A DNA stretch of 64,000 nt from contig CBDDLT010000003.1 in assembly GCA_965230755.1 (NCBI GenBank), positions 186,001 to 250,000 of the forward strand. Direction: 5' to 3'. Positions 17,556 through 27,433 of this stretch are shown one piece after another. Below the pieces are notes generated by a model that saw only the letters and a program-made list of their open reading frames with translations, ran no database searches and had not been told where the DNA came from. The DNA is from DATFJT01 sp965230755. GTDB lineage: Bacteria; Bacteroidota; Bacteroidia; Chitinophagales; Saprospiraceae. Position numbers and translations under genes: made by a program. Numbering within the stretch: position 1 is the first letter of the stretch; every line of letters begins with the position of its first letter.

Positions 17556-18038
17556 CTATAACTGAACGATCTTACCGTTCTCTTTTATCATATGTGTGGA
17601 TCTCTTACTTTCATCCGCATTTGATACCAGGGCTTCCCCAGCATTTAAACTACTAACTGCTTTGAAAATAAGAAGATCATCTTCAATTATGGCCACCTCC
17701 TCTTTGATTTGGTCTCCTTCGATAGAAGTACTGGCCAAGGTTTCCCAATCTACCACATTACCTTTTTTGTTAAAAGAGTATATGATGAACTCGTAATTCA
17801 TCAAACTCGCTTTCCAAAATATGATAGCAGTAAATTCTTTTTTAATGCTAATCTTACCAACAGGAATTAATTCTGTGAATTCGTCCCAAGAATGACTCAA
17901 TTCAGTCAAGTACTGTTTCACAAAATCCGAGGGCATAGGTTCTTTTGACCTGCTAATATCAGCTTGTAATTCTCTGGATAATACCAGAGGTAGCTCTAAT
18001 TCTTCTAAGCCCTCAACAAAAGATTCGAATATATCCAA
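17556..18038 (-). CDS. Conserved-looking hypothetical protein (160 aa)
   Basis: I do not recognise this protein. It is 160 aa, acidic, without signal peptide or membrane helix, and alternates predicted strands (KKEFTAIIFWKASL, YEFIIYSFNKKG, VAIIEDDLLIFKAV) with short loops, suggesting a small alpha/beta domain. It lies 5 bases after the T9SS propeller gene and 7 bases before rnr, all leftward, so the three probably share a transcript. Its coding nature is supported by length, tight spacing and no competing frame. Confidence 0.7.
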   Translation of the reverse strand: MDIFESFVEGLEELELPLVLSRELQADISRSKEPMPSDFVKQYLTELSHSWDEFTELIPVGKISIKKEFTAIIFWKASLMNYEFIIYSFNKKGNVVDWETLASTSIEGDQIKEEVAIIEDDLLIFKAVSSLNAGEALVSNADESKRSTHMIKENGKIVQL

Positions 18039-18043
18039 ATAAT

Positions 18044-21000
18044 CTATTTAAGTATTTTTCTTGCAGTTTTTCCAGTATCACACTCTACAACTATCCAGTA
18101 AACCCCTGGGATCAGGGCACTAGTATTCAGGATTGTACTGTTTACGTTATTTAAGTCTTCCATCAAAATTCTACCATTCACATCCATGACTTTCACAGAA
18201 AAGTCTCCATCGGAATCAACATAAATCTTATCATTAAACGGTATTGGATAGATTTGCGTTCCCTCTTCTTGAATTTCCTCATTCGAATTGGTTATTAATC
18301 CCTTTGCAATGGTCAAATACCATTCTCCTCCGGGAATCGTAGTATTGACAGTGAAAAAACTATCTAATCCGGTCTGGGTAATATTAATTCTTCCATCAAT
18401 TATTTGACATTGATCCAAGGCGGCTGATTCAAACTCTTCACTACAGATAATTATTTCCAATTCACTGGTATCCAGATCGCTCAAATCAGTACTGCTAAAC
18501 CAGAAAGACATCTCTCTATCCGCAGATTCATCCGAATTGATATAGAATTCTTTCTTACTGTAAGGACCTTCAATAACAGGATATACTATAGCGTTATCGT
18601 ATAGTTGGATCTCTGTTTCTACACAAGCTTCAACTGCAGCTCGACCTCTTACACTTGCCATCAACTTGTAATCCTTATTAAATACAATGGCTACTCCATC
18701 CTCAGAATCCCATACCGTTTCAAGAATAGAACTATCTGCGATGCCTATCTGACCTATGAATCCTATGATAGGTTGAATTTCATGATAGTCCGTCGCTGTA
18801 AAGAAAGAGCAAGGATCTATCCTATCATCATCAGAAATCCTATTGATCATGGTATTCCTATCCATTCTATTCGAGACTAAACTGATATCACCGACTGCTT
18901 CAACATCTGTAAAACAGAACTGAATGGCCATATGAGAATTTCCGTCCCAAACATAAGGCTGGTCAAATATAAAGGTGTTCGTTCCTTTCTGGAAGGCGTA
19001 ATTGCCTTCAAAAACAGCGTCACCCAAACCACTTTGATAAGGGAATCCGAAAGGAGAATTATCAAAACTTGCCTTACCGATATACATCTCCATATTGGCG
19101 CCAATCATAGAATTATCCGAATTCAAGGCATAAAGTTGAATGCCATATATTTCTCCGGCTTGCATGCCCATCTTATTCAACTCCTCAATCGAATAGATTA
19201 TCTGAGCTCGATTTCCATAGATTTTGTCATCGATCAAGCTAATCTTAGTTTGTACAGAATCTACTCTATACATTAGGCCAGGTATACTTAGACTTAAGTT
19301 TTCAATGATTTCCGCACTGAACGCACTTATGTCTCCAAACTCGTAATCAGCGGAAGGTTTTAGTGAAAAGTCGATGCTCTGATTATCACCGAGAAAATCA
19401 TCTTGTGCAACCAAAATCTCAATGTCTTGTTTTGTTTCGCTATTTGAACTTGAAAATCTGATGACATCAGATACCAATCGAATATTTTCCGGCCAAGAAT
19501 CCGTCCCATCAATCTCGACATCTATATCATTGTCTGGCACTCTACTGATCACCAAAGGAACTCTAATCGTATCATAAGTGGTTTCGCACCCCTCTTCTCT
19601 ATATCTGGAATTAAAGTGGACAGCAAAAGAATCAAGTAGAGAAACAGATACATCTTTAAAACTATTGGTCGTAAACATACCCCTCCCGTGGGTCGCGGCC
19701 AATACCGTACCGTTTGAATTTTTCGTCAACATATCAACTCTGGTGTTAGCAAAACTGAGATTGGACGGAGTCCATTCCGTATCAGAACCGTTGATATCTG
19801 CACTTGACCAGACTCCCATTTCTGTTGCCAAAAGGATCAAGCCATCATTATCCGGGGCAAACATTGCCCATCTTACCGGCATATCCGGTAAATTTCCTTC
19901 TATGTTCTCCCAATTGTCTCCACCGTCCTTGGTCTCCCAAACACTCTCTACTCCGTAATTTGAAAATGTGGCAATAATATGATCTTCGTTACCTTCAGCT
20001 ACATCTATCGAGGACAAAAAGCTACCCTGTACTAATCGTGGAGAGATCTCAACTGCATGTGCTGTATCTCTATCGATACTAGCTTCGTCAAGATAAACTA
20101 TTCGCCCGTTGGTCAAACCAAAATAAACTCGATCGAATACATTCGGAGAAGCCTTTAGCGACTGGATAGAAGCTCCATCGAATTCGGGAACGGGAATGAC
20201 GTCTTCATTTCGATTCAACAAGTGCACATTGTTTACCTTGAGGTAACGACCTCCAGTAAAATTGGCATACAAAGTATTGGTCTCAGAATCGTATTCCGTC
20301 GGATTGATGAACAAACCATTGTTATTACCAAAATTGGCTGTAACAAAGTCATTTCCACCGTTATTTGAAAAATAATAGGTACTGTAAACATAAGAAGTTA
20401 TCATTACCTCAGGATCATCTTTATCTATATGGCAGAAAGCTCCGTCTCCACCGGTTAGTCTTCTCCCTGGGTTCATTCCAGCACTTTCGAAAATATGACT
20501 TCCGTTATCTTGGGTACCTCCTATGAATAAGTTGTCATCCGTAGGATGCAAGGCTGCAGCGTAATACTGTGTTACGTTATAATCAAGGATTCGCGACTCG
20601 ATGACAGGGTCTGAAGACGTTATATCAGGGCAATAAAAGACTCCGCCGTCATTGCCAAATATCGCTTCATTGGGATTAAATGGGCTGAACACAACTCTGT
20701 GTTGATCTGCATGTACATATTGAAAATTTCGTCCAAACCACTGCGAGACTTGTTGCCAATTCTCTCCTCCATCTTCCGAAAGTAAGATGTCAATACCTCC
20801 GATATAAAGTCGATCCGGATTATTGGGATCCACCCCAACTTCTAGATCATACCAGGCTTGATTTCTTGCGAAATTATTCATCCCAACCGCTCTGGGAACT
20901 GTCATTTCTGTCCAGGAAGAACCTCCATTGTCAGACCTTAATATATAAGAACAAGCTCCACCATTACCTGCTAAAAGGGCATAAATTCGATTGGGATCTG

Positions 21001-21913
21001 AAGGAGCTACTGCTATTTCTATTCTACGATAATTAGATTGTTCTACATCAATTCCCAATTTCGTGAACGAATTTTGACCGGCTAGTCTTCTGTATATTCC
21101 GTCTCCATCATCCACACCGGAAGTGGCAAAGATGGTTCCATTAGAGGCAATTTCAACATCGTTGATATCATTGCTCTCAGCAGATCTGTTTTCTCCCAAT
21201 AAATATCTCCAAGTAATTCCGTCATCATCTGTTGCAAAAAGCCCCTTTTCTGTACCAGCATAGATATTCCCATCTGAATCTGATACCATGTAAAACACGA
21301 ACTCCAGGTTCAAATCCTCTGCTCCTTCTGAAGGCTCCCAGGTATCACCTCCATCAACACTTCTCCAAATGCCCATACCTCTTGCATTGGTATATTCCTC
21401 TCCTGTTCCAAAAAACATGACGTTGGGATTTATAGGATTTTGAACTATCGATGTAATCCCAATATTAGCAAAATCATCGCCAACCTTAATCCATGAACTC
21501 GTTGCTGATCGGATATTTGTATTTTTCCATAATCCTCCTGTAACACCTCCTGCCCAGACCGTATTTCCAGTAGGATCGTTCAAGTCGAAAATCATTCCTC
21601 TTGTCCGCCCACCGACCATATTTGGTCCTCTTTCTTCCCAATCTATATTGAAAGGATTGATCTTTAAGCGCTTCATATCCTTGATCTGATCCCTGACTTT
21701 AAGCAATCTATCCCTAGGTATATTACCTGTTGCCGGATCAACTGTCTTCATAAATTCAAGTTCAATCATCCCCTCTATGCGTTCGCTCTTGGGCAGTTTA
21801 ACTGTGGTATTAACGGCCGTAGCCCCTTCAGTATCAAGAGAAGCATTCGACAAAAAGGTGAGTAAAAGCCATACACTTAGAACACTAATAAATAAGTAAA
21901 TCCAACGAATCAT
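18044..21913 (-). CDS. Large secreted sortilin/BNR beta-propeller with T9SS type A sorting domain
   Basis: The 1289-aa protein starts with a signal peptide (WIYLFISVLSVWLLLTFLSNAS). Roughly residues 60-720 are BNR/sortilin-like propeller repeats with many Asp-box motifs such as RSVDGGDTWE, DDGITW, SDNGGSSW, SEDGGENW and TKDGGDNW. A beta-rich region follows, and the last 80 residues have the type A T9SS sorting pattern: QIYPIPFNDKIYVD, KVMDVNGRIL, NTSALIPGVYWIVVE, ending in ARKILK. It should therefore be exported across the outer membrane and surface-attached or released. Such propellers are often annotated as glycosyl hydrolases; no catalytic residues are assigned here. Confidence 0.9.
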   Translation of the reverse strand: MIRWIYLFISVLSVWLLLTFLSNASLDTEGATAVNTTVKLPKSERIEGMIELEFMKTVDPATGNIPRDRLLKVRDQIKDMKRLKINPFNIDWEERGPNMVGGRTRGMIFDLNDPTGNTVWAGGVTGGLWKNTNIRSATSSWIKVGDDFANIGITSIVQNPINPNVMFFGTGEEYTNARGMGIWRSVDGGDTWEPSEGAEDLNLEFVFYMVSDSDGNIYAGTEKGLFATDDDGITWRYLLGENRSAESNDINDVEIASNGTIFATSGVDDGDGIYRRLAGQNSFTKLGIDVEQSNYRRIEIAVAPSDPNRIYALLAGNGGACSYILRSDNGGSSWTEMTVPRAVGMNNFARNQAWYDLEVGVDPNNPDRLYIGGIDILLSEDGGENWQQVSQWFGRNFQYVHADQHRVVFSPFNPNEAIFGNDGGVFYCPDITSSDPVIESRILDYNVTQYYAAALHPTDDNLFIGGTQDNGSHIFESAGMNPGRRLTGGDGAFCHIDKDDPEVMITSYVYSTYYFSNNGGNDFVTANFGNNNGLFINPTEYDSETNTLYANFTGGRYLKVNNVHLLNRNEDVIPVPEFDGASIQSLKASPNVFDRVYFGLTNGRIVYLDEASIDRDTAHAVEISPRLVQGSFLSSIDVAEGNEDHIIATFSNYGVESVWETKDGGDNWENIEGNLPDMPVRWAMFAPDNDGLILLATEMGVWSSADINGSDTEWTPSNLSFANTRVDMLTKNSNGTVLAATHGRGMFTTNSFKDVSVSLLDSFAVHFNSRYREEGCETTYDTIRVPLVISRVPDNDIDVEIDGTDSWPENIRLVSDVIRFSSSNSETKQDIEILVAQDDFLGDNQSIDFSLKPSADYEFGDISAFSAEIIENLSLSIPGLMYRVDSVQTKISLIDDKIYGNRAQIIYSIEELNKMGMQAGEIYGIQLYALNSDNSMIGANMEMYIGKASFDNSPFGFPYQSGLGDAVFEGNYAFQKGTNTFIFDQPYVWDGNSHMAIQFCFTDVEAVGDISLVSNRMDRNTMINRISDDDRIDPCSFFTATDYHEIQPIIGFIGQIGIADSSILETVWDSEDGVAIVFNKDYKLMASVRGRAAVEACVETEIQLYDNAIVYPVIEGPYSKKEFYINSDESADREMSFWFSSTDLSDLDTSELEIIICSEEFESAALDQCQIIDGRINITQTGLDSFFTVNTTIPGGEWYLTIAKGLITNSNEEIQEEGTQIYPIPFNDKIYVDSDGDFSVKVMDVNGRILMEDLNNVNSTILNTSALIPGVYWIVVECDTGKTARKILK

Positions 21914-22029
21914 GGTAATTTTTTTTCCGAAAGTACAAAAAATGATAACTCTGTAATTAGAATAATTCTAAATAAAAATGATGTCCCAATTTTAAAACAT
22001 TAAAAAGGGGGGAGAGTTTTAATATCAGT

Positions 22030-22037
22030 TAACTTTG
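22030..22037 (+). promoter_or_regulatory. Putative sdhC promoter -7 element
   Basis: TAACTTTG fits TAnnTTTG. It lies over the upstream in-frame TTG at 22035, so transcription would begin near 22043 and only the ATG at 22065 would be used as start. No -33 box is seen. Confidence 0.5.
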
Positions 22038-22064
22038 TTTGAACTATCTCAAAATAATGTGACG

Positions 22065-22751
22065 ATGAACTGGATTTTAAAGTTTTTAAAATCTTCCATA
22101 GGTAAGAAGCTAATTATGTCCCTAACGGGCCTCTTTCTAATCAGCTTTTTAGTTGTCCATCTTATTGGTAATCTTCAATTACTCAAAGATGATGGAGGAG
22201 TGTCTTTTAATCAGTATGCGTATTTTATGACGCATAATCCATTGATTAAGACCATTTCTTACGGCCTTTATTTCTTCATTGTTCTTCATTCTATTCAGGG
22301 ATTACTACTGTATTTCCAGAACAGAAAGGCTCGAGGCAATCAGAAATATGCGGTAACAAATAAGGTATCAAGTTCTTGGGCCGCTAGAAATATGGCACTT
22401 CTGGGTTCTCTTATTTTGATTTTCATACTGATCCACATGGGTGATTTTTGGTTCGCCATGAAGATGGGGAACTTAGAAATGGTCAACTACGAGGGTTTTG
22501 ATGAATCCGTAGGAAATCTGTACAAAAAAGTCGCACTGTCTTTTGAACAACTATGGATTGTTGTTTTTTATGTGATCGCGATGATAGGTTTGGGTTTCCA
22601 TTTGCAACACGGCTTCTGGAGTGCTTTTCAAACCTTGGGATTGAATCATAAAAAGTATTCTCCTTTAATCAATGGTTTGGGAACGTTTATTGCCGTTGTT
22701 TTACCTATTGGTTTCGCTATAATTCCATTATATTATTATTTCATCAAGTAA
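22065..22751 (+). CDS. sdhC: Succinate dehydrogenase/fumarate reductase cytochrome b subunit
   Basis: Membrane anchor of complex II, carrying haem and passing electrons to the quinone pool. About 228 aa with five predicted helices, the pattern of the Bacteroidota/Wolinella/Bacillus type B single-polypeptide cytochrome b. Candidate haem-ligand His residues lie in SFLVVHLIGNL, IVLHSIQGLLL, ILIHMGDF and GFHLQHGFW. The ATG at 22065 is preferred over an upstream TTG because a promoter element overlaps the TTG. sdhA follows 9 bases later. Confidence 0.95.
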   Translation: MNWILKFLKSSIGKKLIMSLTGLFLISFLVVHLIGNLQLLKDDGGVSFNQYAYFMTHNPLIKTISYGLYFFIVLHSIQGLLLYFQNRKARGNQKYAVTNKVSSSWAARNMALLGSLILIFILIHMGDFWFAMKMGNLEMVNYEGFDESVGNLYKKVALSFEQLWIVVFYVIAMIGLGFHLQHGFWSAFQTLGLNHKKYSPLINGLGTFIAVVLPIGFAIIPLYYYFIK

Positions 22752-22760
22752 TAAGCCAAC

Positions 22761-24761
22761 ATGATCAAATTAGATGCTAAAATACCCGAAGGTTCTCTTT
22801 CGGAAAAATGGACCAAATACAAAGGAACAATGAATCTTGTTGCTCCCAATAACAAGAGGAATATTGAAGTAATAGTTGTGGGCACGGGATTGGCAGGAGC
22901 TTCGGCATCTGCAACTTTAGGTGAACTGGGCTATAAAGTGAAGAGTTTCACTTTCCATGACAGCCCTAGAAGAGCACATTCTATTGCCGCTCAAGGTGGA
23001 ATCAATGCCGCCAAAAACTATCAAAATGACGGTGATAGTGTCTATAGATTATTTTACGATACCATTAAAGGAGGAGATTATCGTTCTAGGGAGGCCAATG
23101 TGCACAGACTAGCGGAAGTAAGTCGTGATATTATAGATCAATGTGTCGCGCAAGGTGTTCCATTTGCTAGGGAATACGGAGGTCTTCTGGCGAATAGATC
23201 TTTTGGTGGTGTGCAAGTTTCCAGAACATTCTACGCTCGAGGACAAACCGGCCAGCAGCTGTTAATTGGTGCTTACCAAGCATTATCTCGTCAGATAGCC
23301 AAAGGATCGGTAGAGATGTTCAACAGACATGAGATGTTGGACTTGGTAATTCAAGATGGGAAAGCAAGGGGTATTATTACTAGAAACTTAATAACCGGAG
23401 AATTAGAAAGACATGCCGCCCATGCCGTGATTTTGGCTACCGGTGGTTACGGAAATGTCTATTATTTGAGCACCAACGCGATGAACTCGAATGTCAGTGC
23501 GGCCTGGAGAGCGGTAAAAAGAGGTGCGCTAATGGCCAATCCATGCTTTTGCCAGATTCACCCGACCTGTATTCCAGTATCCGGGGACTATCAGTCTAAA
23601 CTGACATTGATGTCAGAATCCTTGAGAAATGATGGTAGAGTTTGGGTGCCTAAGAAGAAGGATGACGTGATGGCGGTACGCGAAGGAAAACTGGCTGCCA
23701 ATGATATTCCTGATGAAGATCGGGATTATTACTTGGAAAGACGATATCCGGCATTCGGAAACTTAGTACCGAGAGATGTGGCCAGTAGAGCAGCTAAACA
23801 AGCTTGTGATGAAGGTCATGGTGTTAATTCTTCCGGATTAGCTGTATTCCTGGATTTCTCATCAGCAATAGAACGCTACGGAATCTCTGAATGCAAAAGT
23901 CATGGCATAGATCCTTCTAATAAATCAAAAGTGAAGGAACTTGGGACCAATGTTATTGAAGCCAAGTATGGTAATCTTTTCGAAATGTATGAGAAAATTA
24001 CCGGGGAGAACCCATACGTCACACCGATGAAAATCTACCCTGCCATTCACTATACCATGGGCGGACTTTGGGTGGACTATAATCTTGAGACCAATGTTCC
24101 GGGATTGTTTGCGTTGGGTGAAGCCAACTTTTCAGATCACGGGGCCAATAGATTGGGGGCTTCAGCATTGATGCAAGGTCTGGCGGATGGATATTTTGTT
24201 ATTCCTTACACCATTGGACAATTCTTAAGCCACGAAATCAGAACTCCGGCAATTGATCCAAATGGAGAGGCATTTGTTCAAGCTGAAAACGATACTAGAA
24301 AACGAATAGAGGGTCTATTATCGATTCAAGGAGATCGATCCGTTGAATCATTTCATCGTGAATTAGGTCTCCTAATATGGGATCACTGTGGAATGTCTAG
24401 AAACAAAGAAGGTTTGGAAAAGGCAAACGAACGTCTTAAAGAACTGAGAAAGGAGTTTTGGAGTAATGTATTTATCCCCGGAAGTGCGGATAATCTAAAC
24501 CCTGAATTAGAAAAAGCCCTCCGTGTTGCCGACTTTTTCGAATTAGCGCAAGTCATGATACTAGATGCTTTGAACAGAGAAGAGAGTTGCGGTGGACACT
24601 TTAGAGAAGAATATCAAACGGAAGAAGGAGAAGCTCTGCGAAGAGATGATGATTTTACCTATGTTTCAGCATGGGAATGGAAAAGCGAAGATGAAATATT
24701 GCTCCACAAAGAGCCCTTGAGCTTTGAAAATGTGGAATTGAAAACCAGAAGTTATAAATAA
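22761..24761 (+). CDS. sdhA: Succinate dehydrogenase/fumarate reductase flavoprotein subunit
   Basis: Catalytic subunit of complex II, interconverting succinate and fumarate. The FAD Rossmann motif VVGTGLAGASAS is at residues 39-50. The His that carries covalent FAD is His73 in RAHSIAAQGG. The active-site region HYTMGGLWVD and the FAD-binding C-terminal motif GANRLGASALMQ are intact. At 666 aa it matches the longer type B enzymes. Gene order sdhC-sdhA-sdhB with 9- and 18-base gaps indicates one operon. Confidence 0.97.
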   Translation: MIKLDAKIPEGSLSEKWTKYKGTMNLVAPNNKRNIEVIVVGTGLAGASASATLGELGYKVKSFTFHDSPRRAHSIAAQGGINAAKNYQNDGDSVYRLFYDTIKGGDYRSREANVHRLAEVSRDIIDQCVAQGVPFAREYGGLLANRSFGGVQVSRTFYARGQTGQQLLIGAYQALSRQIAKGSVEMFNRHEMLDLVIQDGKARGIITRNLITGELERHAAHAVILATGGYGNVYYLSTNAMNSNVSAAWRAVKRGALMANPCFCQIHPTCIPVSGDYQSKLTLMSESLRNDGRVWVPKKKDDVMAVREGKLAANDIPDEDRDYYLERRYPAFGNLVPRDVASRAAKQACDEGHGVNSSGLAVFLDFSSAIERYGISECKSHGIDPSNKSKVKELGTNVIEAKYGNLFEMYEKITGENPYVTPMKIYPAIHYTMGGLWVDYNLETNVPGLFALGEANFSDHGANRLGASALMQGLADGYFVIPYTIGQFLSHEIRTPAIDPNGEAFVQAENDTRKRIEGLLSIQGDRSVESFHRELGLLIWDHCGMSRNKEGLEKANERLKELRKEFWSNVFIPGSADNLNPELEKALRVADFFELAQVMILDALNREESCGGHFREEYQTEEGEALRRDDDFTYVSAWEWKSEDEILLHKEPLSFENVELKTRSYK

Positions 24762-24779
24762 ACTCAAAAGGAAAACATT

Positions 24780-25532
24780 ATGCGTTTGAAATTGAAAGTT
24801 TGGCGGCAAAAAAACAATAACGATAAAGGTGGATTTAGCACCTATGAAGTTGAAGCTGATGAGCACATGTCTTTTCTCGAAATGATGGATGTCCTTAATG
24901 AGTCCCTTATTGCCAAAAGAGAAGAGCCCATTGCTTTTGAACACGACTGTCGCGAGGGTATTTGCGGCACTTGTAATATGGTCATCAATGGTAGACCACA
25001 TGGTCCTTTGAAAGCTACAACTACTTGTCAATTGCACATGAGGCATTTTAAGGATGGTGATACCATTACGGTAGAACCTTGGAGGTCGAATTCTTTTCCG
25101 GTTATCAAAGACCTCGTGGTTGATAGAAGTTCTTTTGATCGAATTATTCAAGCTGGTGGATACATCTCTGTTAACACCGGGCAGGCCCAGGATGCGAATG
25201 CGATTCCGATCGAAAAAGATATCGCTTCAGAGTCCTTCGATGCCGCGACATGCATAGGATGTGGAGCTTGTGTTGCAGCTTGTCCTAACTCCAGTGCCAT
25301 GTTGTTTACTTCAGCTAAAGTAGCTCACTTAGCAAAATTACCTCAAGGTAACGTAGAGGCTAATTCTCGAGTAATTGGTATGGTCAATCAAATGGATAAG
25401 GAAGGATTTGGTCAATGTTCGAATACCAAAGCCTGTGAAGCGGAATGTCCTAAGGAAATTTCGATTGAAAACATAGCCCTTCTGAATAGGGCGTATTTCT
25501 CTGCAGTAGTAACAAGTGAGAAAAATCCTTAA
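24780..25532 (+). CDS. sdhB: Succinate dehydrogenase/fumarate reductase iron-sulfur subunit
   Basis: Electron-transfer subunit linking the flavoprotein to the cytochrome b. The N-terminal 2Fe-2S ligands are in CREGICGTC with a further Cys in TTTCQLH. The C-terminal ferredoxin-like part has CIGCGACVAACPN and CSNTKACEAECPKEI for the 4Fe-4S and 3Fe-4S clusters. Length is 250 aa. It is the last gene of the sdhCAB operon; no clear terminator follows, only a 6-base stem AGCTTA/TAAGCT with too short a loop. Confidence 0.97.
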   Translation: MRLKLKVWRQKNNNDKGGFSTYEVEADEHMSFLEMMDVLNESLIAKREEPIAFEHDCREGICGTCNMVINGRPHGPLKATTTCQLHMRHFKDGDTITVEPWRSNSFPVIKDLVVDRSSFDRIIQAGGYISVNTGQAQDANAIPIEKDIASESFDAATCIGCGACVAACPNSSAMLFTSAKVAHLAKLPQGNVEANSRVIGMVNQMDKEGFGQCSNTKACEAECPKEISIENIALLNRAYFSAVVTSEKNP

Positions 25533-25743
25533 GCTTATTTAAGCTACCAATAAACAAGCTGAAAAACTTCAAATTCAACTTGAGTTATTTGATTTACATT
25601 TAGAGGTTTTAGCTTGCGCAAGTATTTGTGCAGTGTATTATGAGGACGCCCTAAATAGATAGTATTAACTCCTTACAAAGGAATGTGCTTACCCTGGCAT
25701 TCATTAAAATGGCCAATTACTTTCCAACTCTGGAATCAGGCTA

Positions 25744-26352
25744 TTAAACTCTTTTAGCTCTATATTTTTTTGGCGGCATCGTTCCAAACACAACATCCCA
25801 TAAAGGAGAACTCACTCCGAAAGCTTTATCATCCAACTGATGGTGATGTAAATGATGATGAAGCCACAAATAATTAAAAATATTATCCGGAGGTTTAATA
25901 CTATGGATCAAATAGTGCACGAAAAGATACAAAGCATAGCCCACAAAAAAGCCAGGGAAGAAAACCAGTGCAGTACGTCCCATCGTCAAGTAAAACAATC
26001 CATAAAAAATAGCGGCCAAAATAAAGGCAATAGGAATAGGCATAGCTATGGTCTTCTTATCTCTTGGATGTTGATGGTGAACGCCATGCATTTTATATTG
26101 CCAGGTTGATTCTTCCATATAGTCCCTTCCAGAATGATAAAGGAATCTATGCATCAAGTATTCGATAAAAGTAAAAAACAACAAGCCTGCTACGAAGAAC
26201 ATGAGACTTTGTCCTAAGCCATATGACAAATCGTTGACACCGTATGTAAATATCACAATAGAGATGGTAACATAAACTCCTATTGCAAACAAAGCATTGG
26301 TTTTTGAGAGGAAATTTAAAAACGCGTTATTAAAGAGTTTCTTGTCAGTCAT
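25744..26352 (-). CDS. Fatty acid hydroxylase / sterol desaturase superfamily protein
   Basis: Membrane di-iron oxygenase of 202 aa with four helices. The histidine clusters that bind the iron pair are clear: EYLMHRFLYH, MHGVHHQHP, FVHYLIH and WLHHHLHHH. The arrangement is that of the fatty acid 2-hydroxylase branch, which hydroxylates acyl chains of membrane lipids. It is convergent with sdhB and separated by 124 bases from the next leftward gene. The substrate cannot be assigned; sphingolipid or ornithine-lipid acyl chains are possible in Bacteroidota. Confidence 0.9.
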   Translation of the reverse strand: MTDKKLFNNAFLNFLSKTNALFAIGVYVTISIVIFTYGVNDLSYGLGQSLMFFVAGLLFFTFIEYLMHRFLYHSGRDYMEESTWQYKMHGVHHQHPRDKKTIAMPIPIAFILAAIFYGLFYLTMGRTALVFFPGFFVGYALYLFVHYLIHSIKPPDNIFNYLWLHHHLHHHQLDDKAFGVSSPLWDVVFGTMPPKKYRAKRV

Positions 26353-26476
26353 ACAAATTAAATTAATGAATAATTCAGTACATCTACTTCAAAGATGAAC
26401 AAAAATAAGTACTTATAAAACTCTAAGAAAACATGCCGGTTCATTTTTTTTACAAAAAATGGATGACGAATTAACG

Positions 26477-27433
26477 CTACAATTTAAAATCCATTCCAAG
26501 TCTTGCTACATGATAGCCTTTTTCCTCTACCAACGCAGAAGCTGAACTATTGGGATTCAATAAAGGATTGGTATGATTTAAGTGAATAAAAAATACTTTT
26601 TCCTTTTCACTAACTGGTAATTCCTCCAAATATTGAAGCGTTTCGATGACGAAAGGATGAGGTATTTCACTGATATCTCTATAGTTGATTTCTTTTTCGT
26701 CGTAGAATGTCGCATCGATAAAAGCATAGTCTACCTTTGCTATCTCCTCCTTGAGATCTTTATCCCATTTTTCCCATTTATCAATGTCAGGGATGAACAT
26801 TGCCGTTTTATTGGGTCCAATTATTTTAAAACCCACGGTTTCAGAATATTCATCTCGATGAGGTACCCGAAAGGGGACAATTCTAATACTTGCGGTCAAT
26901 TGAGTTATACTATCTGATCTAAGAGGGCGAATTCCTATGTTTTTTTCACTGACCAGTTGACTCCACGGTCCATTATTCTTTAAGAAATCCCGCATTTTAG
27001 GCATGGCATAAACGGGAATATTATTCGAATTACAAGCTTCTTTTCCCAAGTACATTAATCCCGCATAGTGTCCAATATGAGCATGGGTAAGAATAATTCC
27101 ATCTGGCAATTCTCCAGCGTCAAAGGCTGTTCTTTGGCTAAGATATTTGAGCTGACTAGAAATATCAGGTGTAGCCTCCATTAAGAAGAACTTTTCATTC
27201 TGATCATCAATCAAACCCAATGAGACAACAGGATTACTCTGATCCTTTTCAAAAAGACTTTTACAGCAAATTTTAGAACAAGCAATGTGCGGAGAGCCTG
27301 CGTCCTGGGCTATACCCAATACTACAAGCTTCACATCTTCTTCAGAAATAACTTGTGCATTACCAGGGATAATCCAAGTGATGAATACAAGAAATAATAT
27401 CCATTCTAGCCTGAACAACTTAAGATCAAGCAC
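26477..27433 (-). CDS. PqqB-like metallo-beta-lactamase-fold hydrolase, exported
   Basis: The 318-aa protein has an N-terminal hydrophobic signal (WILFLVFITWIIPGNAQ), then a PqqB-like MBL fold beginning LGIAQDAGSPHIACSKICC with its paired Cys residues. The metal-binding loop is THAHIGHYAGL, where Gly stands in place of the usual Asp of HxHxDH; further candidates are PHRDEYSE, PDIDKW and HLNHTNPL. The GTG start at 27433 overlaps the end of the acyl-CoA synthetase gene by 8 bases. No other PQQ biosynthesis gene is in the window, so PQQ synthesis is unlikely as its role. Confidence 0.85.
   Translation of the reverse strand: MLDLKLFRLEWILFLVFITWIIPGNAQVISEEDVKLVVLGIAQDAGSPHIACSKICCKSLFEKDQSNPVVSLGLIDDQNEKFFLMEATPDISSQLKYLSQRTAFDAGELPDGIILTHAHIGHYAGLMYLGKEACNSNNIPVYAMPKMRDFLKNNGPWSQLVSEKNIGIRPLRSDSITQLTASIRIVPFRVPHRDEYSETVGFKIIGPNKTAMFIPDIDKWEKWDKDLKEEIAKVDYAFIDATFYDEKEINYRDISEIPHPFVIETLQYLEELPVSEKEKVFFIHLNHTNPLLNPNSSASALVEEKGYHVARLGMDFKL

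Noticed and set aside
25533..25743. Possible RNA gene or small ORF between sdhB and the FA-hydroxylase gene
   Set aside because: No cloverleaf, no conserved coding pattern and only a 6-base stem with a two-base loop were seen, so nothing is supported.
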